Shown here piece by piece: positions 10,698 through 21,954 of a DNA stretch of 64,000 nt. The notes below the pieces were generated by a model that worked only from the letters and a program-made list of their open reading frames with translations, did no database searches and was not told where the DNA came from. The DNA comes from Zingiber officinale (Eukaryota > Streptophyta > Magnoliopsida > Zingiberales > Zingiberaceae): contig NC_055989.1 of the NCBI RefSeq assembly GCF_018446385.1, forward strand, positions 130,909,004 to 130,973,003, in the 5' to 3' direction. The translations under genes and the position numbers were made by a program. Within the stretch, counting starts at the first letter, position 1; each line of letters starts with the position of its first letter.

Positions 10698-11036
10698 TTA
10701 ATTTAGTACTATATTTTTTTAGGATTATTTAAACTGTGGATTAATAAAATTAAATACATATTTTAGATCAATTCCTAAAAAAATGAATTAAATTATAATA
10801 CTATTTTTATTTTTTACAATAAAAGATTTTATGATGAACAAATATATTTATTTAATTTAAGTCATGTTTAATTTTTTTAGGGTATTAGAAAATGAATGTG
10901 GTATATCTATTATGGTGTGGACTTGTTTTCCATTTTTTGGATAAATCTTTTTGGTGGCTGTCTGTAAGGAAGAAATATTTTTGAAGCACGAATTTTAGAC
11001 CGTTGATTGTTGATTTGGGAATAGCCTGGCCCTATG
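10569..11036. other. AT-rich spacer upstream of VTE5, with a (TA)n run
   Basis: Very AT-rich DNA with an uninterrupted (ta)n microsatellite at about 10660-10692. No gene is visible. The last 200 bp presumably hold the phytol kinase promoter, but no clear TATA element can be assigned. Confidence 0.6.
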
Positions 11037-11136
11037 ATTGAGGCTTTGCGATGCGTGCGTGCCGCTTCGGCCCCAGCGCCCGCTGCTCCGCTGTTCTTGT
11101 AGCTCCAGTGTTCGACGAACTGCCCGGCCGCGCCGC

Positions 11137-14100
11137 ATGGGAGGAGCAGCGTTCCGGAGCGCCGCCACCGCCGTATTTTCCTCCTCCTCCTCCTCCTCCT
11201 CCTCCTCCTCCATGGCCGGGAGGATGCGGCGTGTATGGACCCTTTCCCCGGCTGGGCTTCCCTTGGCCCTTTCCAACTCCGCTTGGCCATCCCCTTTCCC
11301 CAGAAGCTTCACTCTCGTCGCCTCCCCGCCGCCGCTCTCCTCCCCCACTCACCTGCGCCTTCGAGGCCGAGCGGTCGCCCGAGCGCTGCTTCAGGACGCC
11401 GCTGCCACGATCTTCTCCTTCTCCGGCGCTTACTCCCTCGTGCGCTCCATCGATGCCCTAACAGAGCGGAACCTCATCCAAAAGGTCACTCGCTCCTTTT
11501 CGCGCAAATTGTTTCGGATTGTAGCTAGAAACTCTCTTCCTGTGATCGTTGCTTAAGTACTCGATTGCTTGATCTTTGTGTGTTAATTCTGAAATTAGTT
11601 GTCCGTTTTGTTCACCTCATGAAAGATTGTCAAATTCTTTATATTTCATATCTTGTTCATTGCCCTACATATGTCTTGCAGTTCCCTTGGATTTTGGAAT
11701 TTTCATTTATGCTGTGGGCTAGGACTGACTTTTCATCATAAAACAACAGATCTATCCTCCCATCTTTCTCTTAGGAATAAGTTTTTGAGCATGATGCGTG
11801 CTTATAAGCTCAAATCTAGTCAGACAGCATTGACATGATAGAACTCTTTGTTGAAATAACATTGCTCAGACTGTAAGTTCAGGTTTAGTAGTTTCTTTCT
11901 GTTTCATGGGACTATTTTTTTCCCCCTATTTGTAAGAAGCTCTTTTGATCTAGTTAATTTTAGCAACCTCCTCAGCTTCTGAATTCAAACTTGCTTGCAA
12001 ATAGCTTTTCCACGTGAATAAGTGAATGCTAGGTAGTTCCTTTGGTAGTCTATGGATGGTCATGACCAATGGCCTAAATTTGTCTCTATATTTTGCAAGT
12101 TACTATTGGAAGGATCTTTTGCAGAATAAACATTTTCAAGAAATGTTCAAGTTATTAGCCTATCTTATAAGTGTGTTTTGTTAAGAACCTGTTTCATAAG
12201 TTGACAAATAGAAGAGTGAATATGCAAGATAGGTAAATTTTAGTGATTTGAATCTTTCTATATATGTAATCATTCTTTGGAAAATCAGCATTTTTCCTGA
12301 TGTGCTCATGTTGCCTCATTTTAAGAACTAAGGGCATTTACATGGTGGCGCCTTATACGCAATCTTCTTTCGAACAACAACGACGACGACAAAGTCTTAT
12401 CCCATTAGGTGGAGTTGGCTAATATTTAGTTTGGACCTGAGATATATTTAAAATTACTTATTTTTCTTTTCTTGCTACACCACAGTTTAACTCCCTAGGA
12501 ATGGAGTGTTCATTTTTGATTGAATTGAAACAACATTCCTATTTGTCAAGTCAATTCATCTATTTGTCTGTTTAGTTCAATTTAGCTCGGGCAGATATAA
12601 ATGCAGTTTTTCTTTGTTTTTATTCTTTAATTCAAGACTAATGGAATGGAATTGAATCGAAAATGAGGTTTATAGTTTTTAACTAATTTGATACTTCTAT
12701 TATATAATAATATTACTTTCAAATATGCGAATGTTGTTTTACAAAGAATAATAGTATTGCTAATCTGGATCAATGTGAATTATATCTTCATGTTAGTTTG
12801 ATTTGGTTTTATTTTCTAAGAATTTGAGTTGTGAGCAATTCAGTTTGCAGAATTTCAACAGATAGAGTTTGGATAATTATATTGCAATTGACTTGATTTG
12901 AATTTGTATGGAGACTCTGAGGCTTGTTATCGCCTTATCGGTGCAGCTTTGTCTGTGAAACTTCTTGTTTTCTCTATGATTCTGACTGATAAAAAGATGC
13001 CATGTTTGGTTCAAGTAACTTTCAACTTCTACCTTCATGACCGATACTTGGATTTCTGTTTCCTAGCTAAAACCATCTTTTGACATAAATACTGAATTTC
13101 ACCACGGCTATTTGTCAACTGTTTATTATCATGTTAACTTTTCCAGCTTGAACAGAAGAAAAAGAATCGAACTTGCAATTTATCTCACAGAAACTAATGC
13201 TACAAGACACTGGATGAGCAAGAAATGAGAGAGAAATTGTTTCTGCAACCTAGTAAAATAGGCACCTGTGTTAAAACCATACTTGTTCATGTCAGAAAGT
13301 ATCTGATTCTTGTAACTGTCACAGAGCTTGAGCAGGAAGATCGTTCATGTATTGTCTGGGCTCCTATACATGTCCACTTGGCCATTTTTCAGGTAAAACC
13401 CGGTCTCATTTCCCTAATATCTTAAATTTTCATGACAAGTCTGATGGCTTGAAATTGATCGACACAGCACATCAGCAGCAGCACGATATTTTGCTGCAGT
13501 TGTTCCTTTTTTGAACTGCATTAGGCTATTAAGCTACGGCCTCAGAATTTTCACTGATGAAAGTCTAGTTAAGTCCATCTCGAGGGAAGGAAAACCAGAG
13601 TAACCTACTGACATTGTATATTGTTCTTGTCGTTGATTGCAACCTCCACCTCATTCACAGGCAATTCTTTGCAGAGAATTGCTCCGAGGCCCACTGTATT
13701 TCGTCATCATACTGTTGCTCTGTGTTCTTGTGTTTTGGCGTGATTCTCCCGTTGGAATTGTATCGTTGGCAATGATGAGCGGCGGTGATGGTAATTCCCC
13801 GGTCCTCCTTAGTTCCTCTTCAACTCTTCAGTTTCCCATCAGATTGGTGTCCAAACAAGCTTATGCATCACTTCTATCTGCAGGGTTTGCCGATATAGTC
13901 GGCAGAAGGTACGGCACGACCAAGCTTCCTTATAATCAGGAGAAAAGCTGGGCCGGAAGCATTTCCATGTTTGCATTTGGCTTCCTCATCTCTGTCGGGT
14001 TGGTCGATATCGACTCCTAACACATTTTACAGATCTTCCAGTTATTGACATCTGACTTCCAAATTGTAGGATGCTCTACTACTTCTCAGCTTTCGGATAC

Positions 14101-14256
14101 TTCCATTTTGATCAGCCGGAGATGGTAGCGAGAGTCGCATTGATCTCTCTAGCAGCCACAGTGGTGGAGTCTCTTCCCATTAGCCATGTCGTCGACGACA
14201 ATATCTCTGTTCCGCTAACAAGCATGTTGTCTGCTCTCCTTCTTTTTGGACCATGA
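11137..14256 (+). CDS. VTE5: Phytol kinase (VTE5), six exons
   Basis: Phytol kinase of the plastid envelope phosphorylates phytol released from chlorophyll, feeding phytyl-diphosphate to tocopherol synthesis. Exons: 11137-11484, 13325-13392, 13468-13599, 13675-13790, 13884-13998, 14070-14256. All introns are GT-AG and phases agree, giving 321 residues. Family blocks are 'LSRKIVHVLSGLLYM', 'SREGKPEELLRGPLYF', 'MMSGGDGFADIVGRRYG', 'QEKSWAGSISMF' and 'VVESLPISHVVDDNISVPL', with several hydrophobic segments. The first 65 or so residues are rich in Ser/Arg, as in a plastid transit peptide. A second ATG at 11212 would give 296 residues and lies after a (tcc)n run coding poly-Ser; either start is possible. 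'AGAYSLV' and 'MMSGGDGFADI' favour VTE5 over farnesol kinase. Intron 1 is 1.84 kb. Confidence 0.92.
12366..12412 (-). repeat. SINE 3'-end-like fragment in VTE5 intron 1
   Basis: The run acaacaacgacgacgacaaa followed by gtcttatcccattaggtgg looks like the reverse complement of a SINE tail ending in (TTG)n. A second short copy with clear target duplications lies at 28642-28681. No head or duplication is seen here. Confidence 0.45.
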
Positions 14257-14451
14257 ACTCATCCGTAATCTGTGTGTTTGAACATGGCTAGATGAGATTG
14301 TAAAGAAAAATTTGAATTTTAGTTAAAATATATTAATATTTTTAGTTTACAATGTCAAATGATTTAATTATATAGATCATTTGCTCAAAATTGAGTTAAA
14401 TATACAGTATGTTAAACAGAGCTGGCTTGGTTTAAATCATTGTCTATGGAT

Positions 14452-15378
14452 CTATCTAAGCAGGGTAAGAATGGTGGGCAGAAGCGGGAGCAAGAGGATG
14501 ATGATGAGGACGACGGCCGCGATGATGCCGATGCAGACCCACTTGCGGGAGCTCTGCTGGTATTCCCTGGCCGTCTCGAGTTCCACCGTGCCCCTCCGGA
14601 CGAAGGAGCTGGCGTGGGCGACGTGGCTCTCGATGTCGTTGAGCTGGTGGCCCTGCGCCTCCACCAGCGCCGCCATGTCGAGGAAGACTTGGTGCAGGTC
14701 GAGCAGGCTGCGCTCGATCTCCTTGACGGCGTCGTGCCGCTCCTGGATCTCCGAGATGGTGTCCATCACCTGCCCGCGGCCCTGCTCCTGGATCGCCTTC
14801 TGCAGGAACGTCTCGCTCGCGCCGGAGGAGATGAGGTTCTCCACCGTCTCCTCGTCGGGCTGCTGCCCCGTCACGGTGAAGTACCGCCGCCCGACGGTTT
14901 CCTTGTACTCGGCGGCGATGCGGGCGCGCAGGCCCTGGAAGCTGTCCATCAGGTCCTTGAGCTTGGAACCGAGCCCGACGACCACCGACGTCCGCGTCCG
15001 GTCGGCGGAGGACCCCGGCCCGCAGCCGGGCACCAACCGGTGCTGCGCGTTCGACTTCTCCAGCGCCTCCAGCTTCGCTTTCACCGCCTTGGCCGCCCGG
15101 AGCACTTGCCCGGTGTCCGCGTCCATCCGCGCGCGCACCTCCTTCATGGCCTTCGCGCTGTGCGCCGTCTTGCTCTCCTCGTTGGCCTCCTGCAGTCGCC
15201 GGTACAGTGCCTCCAGGCCACGCAGGTCCTTCTTGACGCCCTCCACTTCCTGGAAGAACGAGGTCAGGTTGGCACCCGCCTCCGCCGCCTCCATGCCCGC
15301 TTCCACCTGGTCCATCTGCACCTGCTCCCGCAGGTTCGTGTACTTCTTGAAGGACGTCGTCGACAGAAGGTCGTTCAT
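14452..15378 (-). CDS. Qa-SNARE syntaxin, SYP124/SYP125-like, single exon
   Basis: A 308-residue plasma-membrane syntaxin that drives fusion of secretory vesicles. It starts '[16 protein letters not shown]' and has an N-terminal Habc bundle (about residues 30-160). The SNARE motif spans roughly 200-265, with '[18 protein letters not shown]' and the zero-layer Gln in 'LHQVFLDMA'. A C-terminal anchor occupies about 280-307. '[16 protein letters not shown]' and '[19 protein letters not shown]' are signatures of the SYP12 group. The start resembles SYP124/125, which in Arabidopsis are pollen-enriched, but the subgroup is inferred by memory. The gene is intronless and strikingly GC-rich. It converges on VTE5, with about 195 bp between the two stop codons. 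Opposite-strand frames across it are shadows of high GC. Confidence 0.93.
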   Translation of the reverse strand: MNDLLSTTSFKKYTNLREQVQMDQVEAGMEAAEAGANLTSFFQEVEGVKKDLRGLEALYRRLQEANEESKTAHSAKAMKEVRARMDADTGQVLRAAKAVKAKLEALEKSNAQHRLVPGCGPGSSADRTRTSVVVGLGSKLKDLMDSFQGLRARIAAEYKETVGRRYFTVTGQQPDEETVENLISSGASETFLQKAIQEQGRGQVMDTISEIQERHDAVKEIERSLLDLHQVFLDMAALVEAQGHQLNDIESHVAHASSFVRRGTVELETAREYQQSSRKWVCIGIIAAVVLIIILLLPLLPTILTLLR

Positions 15379-16799
15379 CTTCGCTCAAACTCACTTCGCA
15401 CGCTTCCTCAGCTCCAACGTCTACTTAATCCGGCCGGGCGGCCGACAATGGATTGGAACACAAGAGCGACCGGAGAGATAAATGGAATGAGAGGCCTCGA
15501 TCCGGAATCGACACGAACGAGGCCAAGAAGAAGAATTCAGGTGAGGAATTGAAACAGAGGAAGAAGAGAATGCCTCGATGATCCATAAACATCAACCATC
15601 CAAAAATAGCGAGATTTTCAAAATTGTCGTTGGACTGCCTTCCTTGGCGGTCGTGATCCTCTCAGGGAAATCTTAAATCTCGCGGTTGGATTTGGTGAAT
15701 CTTCGGTCGGATCGTCTCGTTGAACCCAACCCAATCCAACCGACGGTCGGTTTAAGTGGTGCGCTCTCAGATTTATGGACCGCCCCTTGGCACTTCAACA
15801 TATTACAATATAACGCTTGGAATTTCAACATATTTTCTCATTAAAAAAAGAGAAGTATATATAATAATTTGGGAAATTTTATCTAATAGTAATCACTTTT
15901 AGCCATTAGACTTTAAAGAACACAAAGAAGTGATATTTTAAAAAACTAATATTAATTTTCTAATCGAATTCATTCAAAAGTCTACTCAATCAAAATTCAT
16001 AAATTGATATTGTCATATCTGATTGTACATGCCTCTCAGCACAAATATAGTCAAATACGAATAGTTTATTTAAAGCATTCTTATCATGGGAAAAAAATAC
16101 GAGAACATTTTTCAGAAAATGTAGAAAAGTCCCGTAGAGAAAGCTTTGTGAACAAATTTTGACTTGGCAGATCTCCCTTTTTTAAAATTTTTTAACTATA
16201 TATATATATATATAGTTCTTCGCATTTCCTAATTGCTATCATCATCAAACGAATAAATATTGTTTTAGTTGCTTAGTTGAAGGGAAAACAGATACAAAAT
16301 ATAATTCTTTCTTTTTTTTAAAGGAAACTTAAATATATATGCATTTTTTGTTTTATTTGTAAATGAATTTTTAAAATTAGTCTCTTTAAATACGTTGAGT
16401 AATAAATTGCTCTTCAAATTAACACTTTTTTATTTTATTTATTTTGTAGCCATAATAATTACACCAAAAACAAAATCAATGAATTCCTACAAAATCCTCC
16501 TCCCGTAAAGGATCCTATCTTATAAAATCCAAATAAAAAATAATAATTTAATGTCTTACTCAAAATTCAACCCCTTTCTATATTTGAAAGCTCACAATAT
16601 CTCCAATCAAAGATTGGTATTCACGGTAAAAAGACCAAGTGCGTGTAATTTAAATCTTCACCCATGTATCAAATCCGTAAATTGTCGTGCTTTTCTGCAC
16701 TTTGTGATACAACTCAATCTCAGACCGTTCATACACATTGCTCGAAATCAATTACCCTCAAAATTTAAATTGTAAGTAGCAACAGTGCAATCTTGTTCA
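15379..16799. other. Intergenic region: divergent upstream DNA of the syntaxin and KOC1
   Basis: The first 400 bp are GC-rich and probably hold the 5' UTR and promoter of the syntaxin. The remainder is AT-rich, with a short (ta)n run near 16.2 kb. No coding sequence is supported; the small open frame at 16.55 kb has no recognisable similarity. Confidence 0.55.
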
Positions 16800-17074
16800 G
16801 ATAAAATCTGGAACAAGTGATGCTCTGTGCTTTCTCCACCTCGCCTTGATATTGCAGTTGCAGTTTTCCGTAAAACGCTACTTCTCTCTCTGCCTTCTCC
16901 TGCAAGACTTCTTCTTGGATTCTCCCAAATCCTCTCCTTTCCTCCTCCAGGATCGGCTATCGTTGGCCGATTCTTCTTGTTCTCCTTTTTGAATCGTCCT
17001 GCTATTTTCCATATAATCTATTTTCTTTTATCAATTCGTCGACATCACTCGGTAGGGGTTTGGGGAATCTTCAG
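16800..17074 (+). other. Probable 5' UTR exon of KOC1
   Basis: A pyrimidine-rich block typical of plant leaders ends at a good donor, tcttcag/gtaagac, at 17074. The coding part of the gene starts at 18371, just after a plausible acceptor near 18367, giving a leader intron of about 1.3 kb. The transcription start is not determined, and a short upstream frame starts at about 16819. Confidence 0.5.
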
Positions 17075-18370
17075 GTAAGACAATTGGTTCGGGTATCTGT
17101 AAAATTTCGTTTTTTTTTGCTTGTATCTGTCAATTTTTACCCTTGAGTTGGATGCATCAATATGTTGTTCTTGTGTTTGAAGTTCTTTTTCGATGGAAAG
17201 AGGTTTATTTAGTGGATTGAATTACTTTTGACCTAAAGTTCTGATTTTGATAGGGTCTGTATCCCTTTATTTCATTTTTCTAGTGTAGAGTTTAGTGGAC
17301 AACCGGTTGTAGTTTGATTGGGAATAGTTTGTCCATTGACATCAAGTTACCATGTGTTAGGAAATTGTTGTGTTCTAATAGGTTTTCTTAGTTTTGTTGG
17401 TTGTTGCAAGGACAAACTTTGACTACTATTGGCCAAAGTATGGTGACTTTGATTAGGGAGTGGGAGTGATATCTTGATTAAATATTATTAAGTTTTTCCT
17501 TTTGAGGAGAAGGGTGGAAGTGGTGTCAAAGCACAGGATTGAATTCCAAGAAAAACTGGATATTTCAGTGTTTGTTGGTGTAGTCAAGACAAACAACCAT
17601 GTCCCTTTGCATCTACTTCAAAGTAATTATTAAATTAGAAATTGTGTGATTTGGTGTTTATCTGAGGCCAGACCATAGGCTAAAAATTTGGTTGCTGCAT
17701 CAATATTCTATATTTCATTAACATTGACATGATCTGATTTTGGAAGAATTAACGAAGCAGGGTCTCACCCATTACGGTTTATTCCTTTGGATACTCATAG
17801 CATGTTTATTAGTGATCCTGCACATAACATGCTTGCATTATATGTTTTCTTTTACTAGTTAACAATTGGATAGCTTTCTGGCATTGGCTGAGATGGTGTA
17901 TCGGCTGATGCCCTATTGTTGCTTATATCACCTATAAAACTTTTTGATTGTGCTGACCAGGTAAAAACTTTTAAAATTTTACCGCTCTTCTATATTCAAT
18001 TTGTATTATAAAACCCATTTAACAGTGTTTTCCAAACGGTTGAGCTTCTGTTACTGACTGATCTAGATTTAAGTGTCTTTGGAACTTCATGTATTTCTTT
18101 GAACACACATTGAACTCTTCATTCAAGTTCTATCTATAGTTCTGCAATGTTAATGATTCTCTCTTCCTAATCAGTAGTTTGTAGTGATTAAATTTTGCAA
18201 TTATTGTACTTCGGGATGCAATAGTGCAAACTTTTAGTTATTCATGATTATTGTTAGATAGGCTTGTTGTCACATGTTTTACATTTTGCATTTATTTGAG
18301 AATTTCTCTGGAATATATGGTCATGTGGTCAGGTCGAAAATATATATTTTTGGTTTATTTGGATAAGAAA

Positions 18371-20585
18371 ATGTCTGGACTAGCTGCTTCATCAGAACCT
18401 TCTGAATCATCTGAGTACATACTACTCGAAAGAGATCAATATGAGCTACGGCCTGTAGATATATCTATGACAGCTCAGAATAACATATGGATCGATCCAA
18501 GTGTCATAAAACTTAAGCATAGGATAGGGCGTGGCCCATACGGTGATGTCTGGATAGCTACTCAGCACCAACACAGTAATGATTACGATCATTATCATGA
18601 AGTTGCAGTGAAAATGCTATATCCTATCAAGGACGATCAAATACCGATCTGTTTGGCCAAGTTTGAGGAACTGTACACAAAGTGTCGAGGGATGGATACT
18701 GTTTGCCATCTTGAAGGTGTTACGATTCAGAATGGAAGAGTAAGTCATATGGAAGTGTTTGAACTGTGAACTTCAGTAGTTTTCCGTAGCTATCGTGAGA
18801 TCACCAGCAGCATGTTTTATGATTACAGGTTTGCATTATCATGAAATATTACGAGGGATCAATTGGTGACAAGATGGCTCGTCAAAAAGGCGGAAGAATT
18901 TCACTATCACATGTCAAAAGGTATATTGTTTGGGAAAGAGTATTGTTTTCTCAATGACTTTTAAGTTTGGGAGTTCCTTTCATTTGCTCAAAATTACAGG
19001 TATATTGTTGATTTGGCTCGAGGCATCCTGAAACTTCATGGAAATGGGATTCTGCTACTCAATCTTAAGCCTTGCAATTTCCTTCTTGACAAGAATGATC
19101 AGGCCGTGATCGGAGATTTTGGGATTCCACACGGAATGTATGGACTTTCATTACCATCTTCAGACCTAATTCAGAGACTTGGTACTCCAAACTACATGGC
19201 TCCTGAGCAATGGGAACCAAGCATCAATGGTCCCATCTCATTTGAAACTGATTCATGGGGACTTGGGTGTAGCATCGTGGAGATGCTAAGCGGAGTACAA
19301 CCTTGGTGCAGTAGGTCTCCTGATGAAATCTACCAACTAGTGGTACGAAGGAAAGAAAAGCCAAAAATTCCAAGCGGGCTACCTCCTGAATTGGAAGGTA
19401 TTCTTCATGGATGCTTCGAATATGATTTCAGAGATCGTCCTTTGGTGAAAGATATTCTCCGCATATTTGAAAGGTATTCTCCGCGACTATTTGATTCCCC
19501 TCTATTGTTATTTCTTCTTCTCTTTTTTTTTACTTAAGAGCATGCTTTTTTCAGTACAATATAGAGAGAACTTTTTCACTCGCAATGTGACTACTGAATA
19601 TGTAACCTCTACTTTTATTATTTTTTTCAGTTTCCCGGATGGTGATTATAGCGAAAGCAATGTTGGCTATCAGACGGCTGAAAAAACAAGTCGTGTTAGT
19701 TTCACCGGTTGGGCACTCTTGAAGGACCAACTTCAGGTTGGCGATATTGTCCGCTCTCGGAAGCCAAGGAACTCGTGCAATTCAGAGAGCATGGAGATCC
19801 CAGAGGGTATCATTGTTGGGAAGGAAAGCGAGGAGCATAGTGATGGCTACATTCTTGTTCGGGTCCACGGACTTCACAATCCTTTGAGAGTGCACAGTTC
19901 TACGGTAGAGCGGGTGACCTACGGCTTTGTTGTTGGTGATTGGGTACGGACGAGTAATGAGGACAAGAAGGGCTCGCCGGTGGGCATCCTTCATAGCATA
20001 GAGCGTGATGGAAAGGTAACTGTTGGTTTCATCGGGATAGAAACTCTTTGGAATGGCCATTATTCGGAACTTCAAATCGCAGAATCATATTGTATTGGCC
20101 AATTTCTGAAAGTGAAATCAAGCATCTCCACACCGAGGTTCGAGTGGCCGTGCAATCCTGGATTAGAATGGGCAATCGGTAGAATATCTGAAATTCGTCC
20201 AAATGGATGCGTAGTAGTTAAATTCCCAGGCAGGTTTAGCTTTGGAGAAGCTAACAGCTACTTTGCCGACCCTTCGGAAGTGGAAGTAGTAAACTTCAAG
20301 AAATGTGAGGGGTTAGTGAAGAAATATCAGCATCTCGAAGACTTTCATTGGGCCGTGAGGCCATTAGCTATCACCTTCGGGTTGTTGGCAGCACTGAAAC
20401 TGGGGACGGTCATCATAAAAAGCACAGGCAAGTCACGGGGGAAGAAGACTGGTACATTTGTTGATCTCTCAGGGCAAGTTGCGGACCAACAGCAGATAGA
20501 GGAACCTAATATTGCTAATCCAGCATGGGTTCCTCCTTTAGTCTCAAATATATTCTTTGGAGACGGAACTAATGCTACTCGATAA
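18371..20585 (+). CDS. KOC1: Protein kinase of the chloroplast outer envelope (KOC1-like), four coding exons
   Basis: Exons 18371-18739, 18829-18920, 19000-19473 and 19631-20585 give 629 residues with consistent phases. A kinase domain occupies about residues 45-285: glycine loop 'GRGPYG' (53-58), ATP lysine K81 in 'VAVKML', 'DFG' (193-195) and 'YMAPEQW'. The catalytic loop reads 'LLLNLKPCNF', so the Asp of the usual HRD is Asn175. Three KEG-like repeat modules follow ('LQVGDIVRSRK', 'VVGDWVRTSNED', 'SPVGILHSI'), and a single hydrophobic segment at about 556-574 could anchor the C-terminus. The whole architecture matches Arabidopsis KOC1 (At4g32250), an outer-envelope kinase that phosphorylates TOC receptors and promotes preprotein import. 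The start was chosen because the region upstream is non-coding in character. Confidence 0.9.
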
Positions 20586-20829
20586 GAACAATCCAACTTC
20601 TTCAAGATCAACTTGTCGGTCGACTAGGGAAGACATAAATAAATGTATATAAATACAGTTCATAGATTATTTTCATCTAATGTTGGTTTAAACTCTAATT
20701 GCTTGTGCATTTCTTGGTACTTATTATGCATCTCTTTGCCTTTGGATACTTAATTTCATGTATAGCAGATCTTTGGAAAGTGTTTCAAGGATTGATTTAG
20801 GGCTAAACTGATCGAGCCACTAGTCTAGT

Positions 20830-21480
20830 TGAAAAAAAAAAATCCTCCCATCTTTAGCCAACTTAAAAATCAATTATAAACTGATCCTGTGAATCCTCTC
20901 ATTTTTAACCAACTTAAAAATTAATTATAAATTGACTCTATAATTTACCTTACTTATATAATCTAGAAACGAAATAAAAATGTTTTTTTTCTATTATCAC
21001 ATCAAACAGTATAAATGATGTCATGCAAACTAGTTCTCCTTAACATGTTAAAAACCGCTAGCCTCTTAGGATGGTCAAACAACACAAATTTTGCTGCAAG
21101 TAAATGAAGCTCACACAATCAAGAAATATAACACAAATCTTCGAGTTTGGATAGTAATGAAGTTATATCACAGCGTAACTAAATATAATCACCTTTTATT
21201 ACATCAAACAATATAAAAGATGTTTTTTTTTCTATTATCACATCGAACAGTATAAATGATGTTTTTTTTCTATTATCATGCATACTTGTTCTCCGTAACA
21301 TGTCAAAAACTGCTAGAATCATTTAGGATGGTCAAACAACACAGATTTTGCTGCAAGTAAATGAAGCTCACACAATCATGAAATATATTACAAATCTTCG
21401 AGTTTAGATAGTAATGAAGTTATATCACAGCGTAACGATATTTACGAATAAGCTTATTACAAGTAGTTCACCAGCATATT
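20830..21480. repeat. Tandem duplication downstream of KOC1
   Basis: A segment of about 190 bp at 20992-21179 recurs, diverged, at 21234-21437. Both share 'aggatggtcaaacaacaca', 'tttgctgcaagtaaatgaag' and 'gtaatgaagttatatcacag'. A smaller repeat of about 55 bp (cctccca/ctcat ... taaaaattaattataaa) lies at 20845-20950. Just to the right, gtagtatcagagcctg (about 21505) resembles an iMet primer-binding site, so this may be an old LTR remnant, but no LTR ends are found. Confidence 0.5.
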
Positions 21481-21954
21481 GCAAATTATTGAGTCTTCAC
21501 CGTGTAGTATCAGAGCCTGAAAATTGAATTTGAAGAAATTAGTAAGGGTGGTGGGTTCATTTGTGAACTCACAGTACAGAAACATTAATGAAGGCCTTGA
21601 TTTTAAAAGAACTAGAACTTACAAAATAGGGATTTATAACTATGAACAAGATACCTCTTTTTCTTGGTTTGGAGAAGAATCTGCACAAGTTGTTATTTTG
21701 AAGGAATGTATCAAAGAGAGGTTGGATTTAGATGATATGTGATTGGTAAACAAGCAACAACTTCAAGCAAGGTAAAGATCTAGAGATCATTCAGGCATGC
21801 CAAAAAAACAGAAGGTAATTACATAAAGATGCTTAAGCTGCAAAAACAAAAATTACAGGACAAAGCCATGTTTAGCAAAGATTTCAATGAATCTTTCAGT
21901 GGATTCCCCCTCCGAATTCCACCGATAGAGGCTGTTTGAACAGGTGCCTTCTCT
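21481..21954. other. Unassigned DNA left of the viral inverted repeat
   Basis: It contains a 72-residue open frame (21524-21742) without recognisable similarity, following a primer-site-like sequence. It might be the start of a decayed copia element; nothing firmer is visible. Confidence 0.3.

Noticed and set aside
10910-11352. Minus-strand frames with poly-Glu or poly-Gly opposite VTE5 exon 1
   Set aside because: They arise from the reverse of the (tcc)n run and GC-rich transit-peptide region; no independent similarity.
14440-15552. Long plus-strand open frames (up to 370 codons) across the syntaxin gene
   Set aside because: They are antisense shadows of a very GC-rich coding exon; the minus-strand frame has full Qa-SNARE structure.
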